Assembly (NCBI GenBank): GCA_023427985.1
Contig: JAEYZM010000018.1
Span: 186,001 to 250,000 of the forward strand
Direction: 5' to 3'
From: Bacteroidota bacterium
GTDB lineage: Bacteria > Bacteroidota > Bacteroidia > Sphingobacteriales > Sphingobacteriaceae
Length of the DNA: 64,000 nucleotides
Part shown: positions 34,763-42,553 of the stretch, piece by piece
Numbering within the stretch: position 1 is the stretch's first letter
How the letters are laid out: each line of letters starts with the position of its first letter
Made by a program: the position numbers and the translations under genes
Notes under the pieces: model-generated
What the model saw: only the letters and a program-made list of their open reading frames with translations
Database searches by the model: none
What the model was told of the DNA's origin: nothing

Positions 34763-36409
34763 TTAATAAGCTAGTATCTTTGACCTGTAGGTGTTTTGTT
34801 TAGTGATTATCTCTAAAATATACATTCCTTCATGATGATGAACTAGATCTATTTGGGTATCATTCACTCTAATATAATCTAACTTTTGACCGTTGATATT
34901 ATAAATATTAATCCGATCTTCTTGCTCTAAATGATAGTTTTTGAGATAAATTGAACCATAATTTGGATTCGGTGCAATTAATATTTGATTAAATTTTAAT
35001 GAGCCAGTGCCGCTAAAAAGTAAGTTATAGAATTCTATTATGTATTTATGCGTTTGAATATTATCGACCTTCGCGATACCAAAAATCATAAATTTATTCT
35101 TTTCAAATGCATCCACATCATAAGTCATTTGCGCATAATTGGAATTCAATTTTATGCTCATTCGATTTATAATTTCACCATTTAAATTCAATCTGTTAAT
35201 TAATAATTTACCTTCGATAAAATCAGATATGTATGTAGTAATTGTATTTGATTGCTCATCAAAAAATATTTCTTTAGCGAAAAATCTATTTTGAATTAAT
35301 TTCGAGCTTGAGTCAAGATATATAGGGGTAGAAAATATTTTATTGTTGTTTATAAACATTGATGCGATGTAATTGTAGTAATGGCCATTTGAATCTAATT
35401 TAGTTACTCTATGCAATGTGAAACTTGTGTCCCCTTGATATCTAAATAAAGACCTACTACTATTTACAGATTTCAAACTAATATCATTATCTCTTATATG
35501 ATTGATATTATTTGTGATTTTAAAATTTTCTTTGTCGATAATAAAAAAATTATAATCGTACAAAGTATCGTTGGGTAATTGATCAATATAATGTTGAATA
35601 AAATATTCAAAAATTGTCGTCTTGTTATTAGTCGTTATTTTTAAGTTATATAAGCTACTATTATTATTAATTTTAAAATCACTTAAATAACTGATTGAAT
35701 CAACAACATTCATCAGGATGTCATGTTTGTAAAGGTTATACTTTATTCTTTGATCATCTTGAATTCTATAATTAAACGATAATAAGGTGTCAGATTTATT
35801 AAAGAATAAGTAATTACTTGAAGGTAATATGTATTGTATTGTATCCAGCTCTTGAATGTTACTTACTAAGTTGTGTTGAATATAAACTAGAAATTTTTCC
35901 GTACTAAATAAAGGTTGATAATATCCCAATACAAATAATTCATTATTTTCAATTAATAAATCCTTAAAGTAAAAATCATAATTATATTCAGTGAGGTATT
36001 TCTCAATTAAGACATTATTGTTTTGATCAATTACACTATAATATGGCAATCTACTAAAGGTATCTATGATTCCGTAGTGGCCATGTATAATAAATTTATC
36101 TCCAGATAATTGCACATTAATATATTGAAACACTTTTCCATCTGTATTATTAATTATTAGCTTTTCTGATATTATATTTCCATTCAGATCAGTCGTTAAT
36201 AATTTTACGGTATGTATGTAATTATAATTTTTATCCTCAATTTGCAAGAAACTGTAAATTCTATTATTTAATTGAATTGTCTTTATATTACTATAATTAG
36301 AATCAGCTGTAGAACTAAATTCAAATCCGGATATTTTATTTACTTGCGCTAATGATTTTTCTATCGAAACACAAAATAAAAAACTTATAAAAAGTATAGA
36401 TAACCTCAT
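34763..36409 (-). CDS. Secreted protein with type IX secretion C-terminal sorting domain
   Basis: A 548-aa protein with a signal peptide (about 1-21, ending SLAQ) and a C-terminal T9SS type A sorting domain of about 75 residues: ILIAPNPNYGSIYLKN, then INIYNINGQKLDYIRV, then HHEGMYILEI and the terminal SKILAY. The middle is Asn/Ile/Asp-rich with repeated strand-turn units (YNYIHTVKL, DLNGNII types) suggestive of a beta-propeller, but no family is recognised. It would be moved across the outer membrane by the Por machinery, which is not in this window. Composition is more A+T-rich than its neighbours. Confidence 0.85.
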   Translation of the reverse strand: MRLSILFISFLFCVSIEKSLAQVNKISGFEFSSTADSNYSNIKTIQLNNRIYSFLQIEDKNYNYIHTVKLLTTDLNGNIISEKLIINNTDGKVFQYINVQLSGDKFIIHGHYGIIDTFSRLPYYSVIDQNNNVLIEKYLTEYNYDFYFKDLLIENNELFVLGYYQPLFSTEKFLVYIQHNLVSNIQELDTIQYILPSSNYLFFNKSDTLLSFNYRIQDDQRIKYNLYKHDILMNVVDSISYLSDFKINNNSSLYNLKITTNNKTTIFEYFIQHYIDQLPNDTLYDYNFFIIDKENFKITNNINHIRDNDISLKSVNSSRSLFRYQGDTSFTLHRVTKLDSNGHYYNYIASMFINNNKIFSTPIYLDSSSKLIQNRFFAKEIFFDEQSNTITTYISDFIEGKLLINRLNLNGEIINRMSIKLNSNYAQMTYDVDAFEKNKFMIFGIAKVDNIQTHKYIIEFYNLLFSGTGSLKFNQILIAPNPNYGSIYLKNYHLEQEDRINIYNINGQKLDYIRVNDTQIDLVHHHEGMYILEIITKQNTYRSKILAY

Positions 36410-36441
36410 TGTTGTATGTATTTAATACAAAATAAGAATTA

Positions 36442-37086
36442 TTAATCGTTTTTTTGCTGTTTTTCATAAATTTTTATATAGTTTAATACAGTGTCCAAAT
36501 TAGTTTTGTCGCCTCTTTTATACATTACAAGATTCATGTGTTTATCAACGACAAATGATTGTGGCGAACCATTTGACCATTCTTTAATTGGACCAAACAA
36601 ATTATTGCACAGGTTTGTCATTTTCATTTCTTCTTTTGTTCCTAGTTCACGTGAATCTAAAATGTACGTATCAGCTTTTACTCTGTTATTTTTGTAAAGT
36701 ATTTTTTGAACGTTTTCTATATCATAGCTTTGCGAAACACTATATAATTTAATATTGTATAAACTATCTAAGTTCATTGAAAATCTTCTAGAATTCCTTA
36801 AAATTATTACACCCGAATGTGGACACCACGGGGCGTGTATAATAAACCATGAATACTTACTCATTTGAGACAATGTCCTTATGTTTTCTGAATTTAGTGT
36901 TTCGAAATGATACCTAATTGTATCCGTAGAGAATTTACCAAAATAGGTTCCGAATTCATGTATTCTTTTGGATTTTTCTTCATTCAAGTTAGACGTGCCA
37001 TCATCATTAAGTCTATTTGGCATTTTATTTATTGTTATACATGAAACAATGAAGAAACTAATTAGAATGATTGCTGACTTTTTCAT
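36442..37086 (-). CDS. Thioredoxin-fold lipoprotein with a monothiol-type CPHS site
   Basis: A 214-aa lipoprotein: signal peptide with lipobox-like IVSC (Cys about 16). The segment YSWFIIHAPWCPHSG (about residues 79-93) sits where thioredoxins have the WCxxC site, but here the pair is C-P-H-S, so it lacks the second cysteine. A later stretch (GSPQSFVVDKHMNLV) fits the cis-Pro strand. It may be a thiol isomerase-like or redox-inactive variant. It lies between the T9SS cargo and a small exported protein, all on the minus strand in an A+T-rich block. Confidence 0.6.
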   Translation of the reverse strand: MKKSAIILISFFIVSCITINKMPNRLNDDGTSNLNEEKSKRIHEFGTYFGKFSTDTIRYHFETLNSENIRTLSQMSKYSWFIIHAPWCPHSGVIILRNSRRFSMNLDSLYNIKLYSVSQSYDIENVQKILYKNNRVKADTYILDSRELGTKEEMKMTNLCNNLFGPIKEWSNGSPQSFVVDKHMNLVMYKRGDKTNLDTVLNYIKIYEKQQKND

Positions 37087-37130
37087 AATACATATTAATT
37101 AAAATTAATGGGGAATAAATCCCCATTTTA

Positions 37131-37583
37131 CTATTCGACTACTACATTTAATCTCACAGATCCATATTTATATTGACCATTTGATATTTTATACTGACCT
37201 TTTTTGATTACACAACTTGACACTCCTAATAGTTCATTTATCTCGGAATTCAATTCAATATCTTCATAAACAAAAAAGGTACTTGGGTCATCTACTTCTT
37301 CACCATCATCTTTTGTTATGTTTAATATCAAATTATTTCCGTCAAGATAAATCTCACCAGATCCATTCACTCCAACTAAATTATCAACGGTTCCTGCAGG
37401 ATTAATTCCGATAATTAAACAAAAACCCCTTGCGCCGGCACATTCTCCTCCCTCAGGTTGATTTCTTGTGCTAAAATCTATTTTAATTCTAGCTGGTGAA
37501 ATATTTGAATTTTTATCTATATCATTTGAAAAACTCGCACTTGATAATAGTAACAGTGTTAAAACATATATTAACTTTTTCAT
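37131..37583 (-). CDS. Small exported protein of unknown function
   Basis: A 150-aa protein with a clear signal peptide (MKKLIYVLTLLLLSSASFS) and a mature part rich in Gly, Asn and Asp. Cysteines occur in the pairing GGECAGARGFC and once near residue 123. I recognise no family. It starts the minus-strand trio 37583-34763 with the thioredoxin-fold lipoprotein; a disulfide link between them is imaginable but unsupported. Confidence 0.55.
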   Translation of the reverse strand: MKKLIYVLTLLLLSSASFSNDIDKNSNISPARIKIDFSTRNQPEGGECAGARGFCLIIGINPAGTVDNLVGVNGSGEIYLDGNNLILNITKDDGEEVDDPSTFFVYEDIELNSEINELLGVSSCVIKKGQYKISNGQYKYGSVRLNVVVE

Positions 37584-37911
37584 AATTGTTTGTATTTGGT
37601 TTATTAATTAATTGATTATTGTTTTTCCGATAGATTGTTATTAAATTTTCTACCCCATCACAAATACCTCCCTTCACACAACAAATGTCAATCAATTAAT
37701 AAAGCGATACAACCGCAAGAATGCAGGTTTATATTTAAAGGTAGATAGTTGCAACCACTAGGAAATAAACTTTTTTAAAAAACACGCATAAATGCAACTT
37801 TTTTAAAATTCTTTTGGAAATGAATTGTATAAAATTTAATTTTATTATTGCGCTCTCTGAGGCTTAGAACAAGCCACAACTAAACTATTTATTTAATAAC
37901 TTATTTATAGC
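37584..37911. other. 328-bp divergent intergenic region with a 12-bp direct repeat
   Basis: No gene is visible. ACTTTTTTAAAA occurs at 37769-37780 and again at 37797-37808 (28 bp apart, starts compared). The interval between them contains GCATAAATGC. The region separates the small exported gene (minus) from the XRE regulator (plus) and is a plausible binding site for the latter. Confidence 0.4.
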
Positions 37912-38217
37912 ATGAAAAATAAAGATAAACGTCTCTATGACCTTGCTTTAATTATTAGAAACCAACGAATTGAATTGGGCTATTCCTCAGCAGAGAAATT
38001 TTCTTACGCACACGGAATTAATCGCTCGGTTTATCAAAGGTGGGAAAACGGTGAGGATCTAAATTTAAGTAGTCTATTAAGGCTATGTGATTTACTTGGA
38101 CTGAGTGCTTCAGACCTATTTAGAATGTGGGAAGAATGTAATGAAAAAATGCCCAAAACAAGATTGCATCAACGACTGATCGATCTAAAAAATGAAATGA
38201 AAAACGAAGAAAAATAG
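37912..38217 (+). CDS. XRE-family helix-turn-helix regulator
   Basis: A 101-aa protein with a single HTH (about residues 8-65): LALIIRNQRIELGYSSAEKF, then GINRSVYQRWENGEDLNLSS, the recognition-helix region of the Cro/C1 family, and LLRLCDLLGLSASDLF. The short C-terminal tail is basic. There is no toxin or peptidase neighbour, so it is not clearly part of an addiction or R-M module. It is divergent from the small exported gene and could regulate the A+T-rich trio. Confidence 0.8.
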   Translation: MKNKDKRLYDLALIIRNQRIELGYSSAEKFSYAHGINRSVYQRWENGEDLNLSSLLRLCDLLGLSASDLFRMWEECNEKMPKTRLHQRLIDLKNEMKNEEK

Positions 38218-38394
38218 TAGGAGTACTGCTTGATTAAGTATTGATGATTTGTTTTGTTTTATCAGATTTATCATTTATTGGAATTATGCATCTACCTATG
38301 CAATTAATCAATTACCAATTACTTTAACTACTACTTAGGGTTATTTAATTCATTAATGATAGTGCAATCGAACTTTTCGACAATATCGGAAAAT

Positions 38395-38456
38395 TACTCA
38401 TATGTAAACCCATGAGCAAACGAACCTATGAACCCACGAGCAAACGAAACTACGAA
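38395..38456. repeat. Word-repeat mosaic at the 3' end of the bifunctional nuclease gene
   Basis: Built from variants of ACCCATGAGCA, AAACGAAC and GAACCTATGAACCCACGAGC, ending at the nuclease stop codon. ACCCATGAGCA recurs within 45078-45156. No coding frame. Confidence 0.5.
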
Positions 38457-39065
38457 CTACTGTCTTTTACTCAACTCATCTCGAATCTTCGCCGCCTTCT
38501 CATAATTCTCTTCTTCAAGCGCTTTATTCAACATCTCACGTAATTCACTCTCAGAATAAGTTCCATAACCGCTAAGTCCTGGCTTGTTCTCTACTTTCAC
38601 GGTGCGATCTTCTGTTTCGCTTGGATCAATGTTCTCCAAGAATGCAAAATCGCTTCCTTCAATCATGATGCCGGCCGATGCTAAAATAAACTCATAGGTG
38701 TAAATCGGACATTGATAACGAACGGCTAATGCAATTGCATCCGATGTGCGTGCATCAATCTCAGCAGTCTTCTTACCATCGGTACAAATTAATTTCGCAA
38801 AAAAGATTCCGTCCACTAAATTGTAAATGATCACTTCTTCAATGATCACATTGAAATGTAAACTCAAAGATTTAAATAAGTCGTGCGTCAAAGGTCTGCT
38901 CGGACTCATTTTCTCTATCTCTATGGCAATGGCTTGTGCCTCGAAACCACCAATGATAATAGGCAATCTACGTCGACCACTCACTTCCCCCAAAACCAAT
39001 GCATAGGCACCACTTTGGGTCTGACTATAGGATAAACCAACTATATCGAGTTTAATTTTCTTCAT
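38457..39065 (-). CDS. Bifunctional nuclease-domain (DUF151/BFN) protein with UVR motif
   Basis: A 202-aa protein. The DUF151/bifunctional nuclease domain covers about residues 1-150, with LPIIIGGFEAQAIAIEIE, RPLTHDLF and the family motif IDARTSDAIALAVR. The C-terminal 35 residues (ELREMLNKALEEENYEKAAK) form a UvrB/UvrC-type UVR helix pair. In plants BFN proteins have DNase/RNase activity; bacterial roles are unclear. It lies downstream of etfBA on the same strand but is separated by a terminator-like hairpin. Confidence 0.85.
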   Translation of the reverse strand: MKKIKLDIVGLSYSQTQSGAYALVLGEVSGRRRLPIIIGGFEAQAIAIEIEKMSPSRPLTHDLFKSLSLHFNVIIEEVIIYNLVDGIFFAKLICTDGKKTAEIDARTSDAIALAVRYQCPIYTYEFILASAGIMIEGSDFAFLENIDPSETEDRTVKVENKPGLSGYGTYSESELREMLNKALEEENYEKAAKIRDELSKRQ

Positions 39066-39082
39066 CTCTGAGTAAAAATAAA

Positions 39083-39141
39083 AATTGGGTTATGAATATT
39101 TCCCTCATTTAAGATAAGAGTTTTTATTCAATAACCCAATT
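39083..39141 (-). terminator. Hairpin after etfBA
   Basis: Arms AATTGGGTTAT (39083-39093) and ATAACCCAATT (39131-39141) are exact complements of 11 bp. Read on the minus strand the second arm is followed by TTTATTTTT. The 37-nt loop is long and contains a smaller CTC/GAG pairing. It is a likely rho-independent terminator of the etf operon. Confidence 0.6.
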
Positions 39142-39154
39142 ATTCTGCTAAATA

Positions 39155-40132
39155 TTATGCGCTTGCTTTAAATGCTTTTACTGCTTCAATTAATTTTGGC
39201 ACTACCTCAAATGCATCGCCTACAATTCCATAATCGGCAGCCTTGAAAAATGGCGCTTCTGGATCTTTATTAATTACCACAATCACTTTCGATGAGCTCA
39301 CACCCGCCAAATGTTGAATCGCTCCAGAAATTCCGATCGCGATGTATAAGTTCGGTGCAACAGCTATACCCGTTTGTCCCACGTGTTCCGAATGTGGTCT
39401 CCATCCCGAATCCGATACCGGTTTTGAACAGGCAGTAGCAGCACCCAACAGGTTTGCCAATTCTTCTACCATGCCCCAGTTTTCAGGACCTTTAAGTCCT
39501 CTGCCTGCCGATACTACTATTTCTGCATCGGGTAAGGAAACTTTATCGCTCGCACGTACAATCTCTTTCACCAATGAACGGAAATCGCTCGCTGCAGCAT
39601 CGGCAGCAAAACTCTCGATGCTTGCTGTGCCCGATTTCTCTACTACTTTATACGCATTCGGACTTAATGTCAAAACTTTTATTGCCGATGTCAACTCTAC
39701 CATAGCAAATGCCTTGCCTGAAAATGCACCGCGTTTTACTTTTAAAGTATTTCCTTCGATGCTTGGTAATTCAATCACCGCATCTGCTAATCCAGCTCCT
39801 AATTTCACTGCAACACGTGGCGCAAGACCTTTGCCAGTGAAACTGTTACTCATCACCACAACACCTGCATTCACTGTGCTTGCAGCCTTTGCAATGATCG
39901 ATGCGTAAGCTTGATTCACAAAAGTTTTTAATTGATCGGAATTTACATTCAATACTTTTTGCACTCCGTATTTTCCTAATTCAGCCAATTGCGATTCTGC
40001 AACATCGCCAATCGATACCGCGGTTAAAGAACCACCCATCATAGATGCAATCTCTGCCGCATAAGAAACTACTTCGTAAGTTGATTTCTTGAATTTTCCT
40101 TCTATATTTTCAACGTATACTAATACACTCAT
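39155..40132 (-). CDS. etfA: Electron transfer flavoprotein, alpha subunit
   Basis: A 325-aa FAD-binding subunit that shuttles electrons from acyl-CoA dehydrogenases to the quinone pool or takes part in bifurcation. The C-terminal FAD domain has the signature VVSAGRGLKGPENW and the adenine-binding block YIAIGISGAIQHLAG, with IVVINKDPEAPFF. It lies 47 bp downstream of etfB in the usual beta-alpha order. It is the last gene before the hairpin at 39083-39141. Confidence 0.95.
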   Translation of the reverse strand: MSVLVYVENIEGKFKKSTYEVVSYAAEIASMMGGSLTAVSIGDVAESQLAELGKYGVQKVLNVNSDQLKTFVNQAYASIIAKAASTVNAGVVVMSNSFTGKGLAPRVAVKLGAGLADAVIELPSIEGNTLKVKRGAFSGKAFAMVELTSAIKVLTLSPNAYKVVEKSGTASIESFAADAAASDFRSLVKEIVRASDKVSLPDAEIVVSAGRGLKGPENWGMVEELANLLGAATACSKPVSDSGWRPHSEHVGQTGIAVAPNLYIAIGISGAIQHLAGVSSSKVIVVINKDPEAPFFKAADYGIVGDAFEVVPKLIEAVKAFKASA

Positions 40133-40179
40133 GATCTTAATTTTTTCTTATAAAATGCTTTTTCTGCTTTTTTGTTTGC

Positions 40180-40917
40180 TTAAATTACTTTCGCTTCTGC
40201 GCTCAATGCTTCTACTAATTTCGCTGGCTCATCGGCCCCAATCATTTTCACATTTCCTCTAGGAGCAGGCATTTCATAAGCTGCATAATTTGCTAATTTT
40301 TCAACGGCAACTGGTTCTACCACTTGTAATGGTTTGGTGCGTGCCGACATAATTCCGCGCATGTTCGGGATTTTAGGTTCTGCAACGCCTTCTGCTGCCG
40401 ATGCTACGAATGGTGTGCTCACACTTACCACTTCTTTACCACCTTCAATTTCACGCTCCAAAGTTGCATTATTACCGTCGATGTCTAATTTTTTAATTAT
40501 GCTGATGGAAGGAATGTCCAAAAGTTCTCCCAACATAGCCGGTACTTGCGCACCGTTATAATCGATCGACTCACGTCCGCATAAAATCATATCGTATCCG
40601 CCCGACTTTGCAACTTCTGCAATTTGCTTAGCTACAAAATACGCATCGCTAGGGAAGGCGTTCACTCGAATCGCATCATCGGCACCAATAGCCAATGCTT
40701 TACGTACTGTTGCTTCTGTATCGGCTAGGCCAACATTAATTACAGTGGTAGTACCTTTACCACCTTCAGTTAGTTCGATGGCGCGCGATAAAGCGATCTC
40801 ATCGTAAGGATTTAAAATGAATTGAACACCATTTGTGTTAAATTCTGTATTATTGTTCGTGAAACTTACTTTTGTAGTGGTGTCGGGAACATTGCTGATG
40901 CACACTAATATTTTCAT
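40180..40917 (-). CDS. etfB: Electron transfer flavoprotein, beta subunit
   Basis: A 245-aa AMP/FAD-binding beta subunit. It opens MKILVCISNVPDTTTKVSF and has the NPYDEIALSRAIEL block, ADDAIRVN and the C-terminal signature region (EIEGGKEVVSVSTPFVASAA). It pairs with etfA downstream. A -7 box (40938-40945) lies 20 nt upstream of the start in the divergent region with the TPR gene. Confidence 0.95.
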   Translation of the reverse strand: MKILVCISNVPDTTTKVSFTNNNTEFNTNGVQFILNPYDEIALSRAIELTEGGKGTTTVINVGLADTEATVRKALAIGADDAIRVNAFPSDAYFVAKQIAEVAKSGGYDMILCGRESIDYNGAQVPAMLGELLDIPSISIIKKLDIDGNNATLEREIEGGKEVVSVSTPFVASAAEGVAEPKIPNMRGIMSARTKPLQVVEPVAVEKLANYAAYEMPAPRGNVKMIGADEPAKLVEALSAEAKVI

Positions 40918-40937
40918 GATTCTCTATTTTAGTAGGG

Positions 40938-40945
40938 CAAAAGTA
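40938..40945 (-). promoter_or_regulatory. -7 box for etfBA
   Basis: The minus-strand sequence TACTTTTG matches TAnnTTTG fully and ends 20 nt before the etfB ATG. A matching -33 element is not evident. Confidence 0.5.
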
Positions 40946-40968
40946 AGGAAATATCAATAATCTTAAAA

Positions 40969-41307
40969 ATGAATGCGAAACGCCTTGAGCAACTGATAAA
41001 TATGAGGAAAGAGGACCCTAAAGATCCTTTTTTAATTTACGCCATCGCCATGGAATATGCTAAAATTCAAGAGCAGGATAAGGCTTTGGAACATTACGAA
41101 ATATTGGTGCAGGAGCATCCGAATTATGTAGGTACCTATTATCATTATGCTAAACTTTGCGAACAGTTAAATAAAAAAGAACAAGCAGAACAATTATACA
41201 AGCAGGGTATGAGTGTTGCCCGTAACATAGGCGATCATCATGCATTTTCTGAATTACAGTCGGCATTCAATTCCTTCAACGGATTGGGCGAAGACGATGA
41301 TTATTAA
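40969..41307 (+). CDS. Small tetratricopeptide-repeat protein
   Basis: A 112-aa cytosolic protein with about two and a half TPR-like helix pairs (DPFLIYAIAMEYAKIQEQDK, EHPNYVGTYYHYAKLCEQLN). It has no signal peptide. It is an adaptor-type scaffold with an unknown partner. It is divergent from etfB and 2 bp from the GTG start of the chromate transporter gene, so probably the first gene of a two-gene operon. Confidence 0.8.
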   Translation: MNAKRLEQLINMRKEDPKDPFLIYAIAMEYAKIQEQDKALEHYEILVQEHPNYVGTYYHYAKLCEQLNKKEQAEQLYKQGMSVARNIGDHHAFSELQSAFNSFNGLGEDDDY

Positions 41308-41309
41308 AC

Positions 41310-42494
41310 GTGGCTAAATCGAAATTAAAATTTTTGCTCGATGTCTTGAAATTCACCTTCGTTGCTTTTGGTGGACCTCAAGCGCATATTGCCATGATGA
41401 TCAAAGAATTTGTGGAGAAGAAAAAATATGTGACGGAAGATGAGCTCATACAATACAATGCTTTGGCGCAAATGTTACCCGGTCCTTCATCTACACAAAC
41501 CTTGGTGGCTATTGCCTATCGTTTCGGTGGACTGAGTATCGCTTTGATTTCTTTCCTCATTTGGGTCTTACCATCGGCCATCATGATGTTGATTTTTTCG
41601 ATTGTTTTTGTGCAGTATAATCTGAGCGATAAAATTGATAATGTGATTTATATTTTGAATCCCGTTGCCATCGGTTTTGTGTTGTATGCTGCCTATGTCT
41701 TAACGAAGAAAGTATTGAACAATCGCTTTTCTTATTTTCTTGCAGCATTGGCTGCAGTGTTTACTTTCTATTTCCAAAATGCATTTGTATTTCCATTGAT
41801 CTTGTTCATCGGTATCATCGGTTCTATTTTATGGGGCAAGGGCGATTATGAAGATCATGCTGTGCAGTATAAAATCAATTGGAGGAAATTCATTGTGTTC
41901 TTCGGAATCCTATTATGTTTTGCAATACTTGGAGCCATCATCAACCGAACATCATTCTTCAGTTTACCCGTTCGTTTGTTCGAAAACTTTTACAGAAACG
42001 GGATTATGATTTTTGGTGGGGGGCAAGTGCTCGTACCACTCTTGTATACGGAGTTTGTAGAGATGAAACATTACTTAAGTTCGGAAGAATTTTTAGCTGG
42101 ATTTGCCTTACAACAAGCCATACCCGGACCTGTATTTTCATTCACATCTTTTTTAGGAAGTATGAGTATGCGAGCTGCAGGAACGAGTGGTCAAGTATTA
42201 GGATCCATCGCTGCTCTCATCGGCATAAATTTACCCGGATTATTATTCATCATCATGATATTTCCAGCATGGGAACAATTGAAGAAAAAGCGATTTGTTC
42301 AACGTGCATTAGACGGCATCAATTCCGTAGCGGTTGGATTTGCACTCGCTGCTTTTTTCATCATGTCGGCACCCATCGTAAACGACCGAGTGAGTATGAG
42401 TATCATCGCCTTTACATTTTTCTTATTGAATTGGAACCGCATTCCAAGTACCTTCATTATCATCGCAGGATTAATTATAGGATTATTAATCTAA
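41310..42494 (+). CDS. chrA: ChrA-family chromate/anion transporter
   Basis: A 394-aa membrane protein of the CHR family with two homologous halves: the N-half motif FGGPQAHIAMM...PGPSSTQT and the C-half motif GGGQVLVPLL...QQAIPGPVFSF. About ten hydrophobic segments are visible. Known members expel chromate; many homologues have other or unknown substrates. It starts at GTG (41310), 2 bp after the TPR stop; the next in-frame ATG is far into the first domain. The 3' end runs into the word repeats at 42493. Confidence 0.87.
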   Translation: MAKSKLKFLLDVLKFTFVAFGGPQAHIAMMIKEFVEKKKYVTEDELIQYNALAQMLPGPSSTQTLVAIAYRFGGLSIALISFLIWVLPSAIMMLIFSIVFVQYNLSDKIDNVIYILNPVAIGFVLYAAYVLTKKVLNNRFSYFLAALAAVFTFYFQNAFVFPLILFIGIIGSILWGKGDYEDHAVQYKINWRKFIVFFGILLCFAILGAIINRTSFFSLPVRLFENFYRNGIMIFGGGQVLVPLLYTEFVEMKHYLSSEEFLAGFALQQAIPGPVFSFTSFLGSMSMRAAGTSGQVLGSIAALIGINLPGLLFIIMIFPAWEQLKKKRFVQRALDGINSVAVGFALAAFFIMSAPIVNDRVSMSIIAFTFFLLNWNRIPSTFIIIAGLIIGLLI

Positions 42495-42553
42495 TCACTA
42501 ATCACTAATCACTATAACTAGCAAGTTAGCACACTAGCAAACTAGCAAACTAG
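42493..42553. repeat. Word repeats between chrA and dnaB
   Basis: AATCACT is repeated three times in tandem (42493-42513), then CTAGCAAGTTAGCACACTAG-type words follow up to the dnaB stop. TAGCACACTAGCA is the exact inverse of a word at 18615-18627. The array overlaps the stop codons of both convergent genes. Confidence 0.55.

Noticed and set aside
34763..38217. Prophage or integrative element remnant
   Set aside because: No integrase, transposase, phage structural gene, att repeat or tRNA junction is visible; only base composition and an XRE regulator point that way.
39342..39908. Long open frame antisense to etfA (188 aa)
   Set aside because: It mirrors codon structure of a certain gene on the other strand; the product is low-complexity Ala/Ser/Thr-rich with no family match.
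41879..42508. 209-aa open frame overlapping chrA in another frame
   Set aside because: The product has an unnatural Cys/His/Arg/Ile composition and lies wholly inside the CHR-family reading frame.
42493..42553. CRISPR-like tandem repeats
   Set aside because: Repeat units are only 7-10 bp with no unique spacers and no cas genes nearby.
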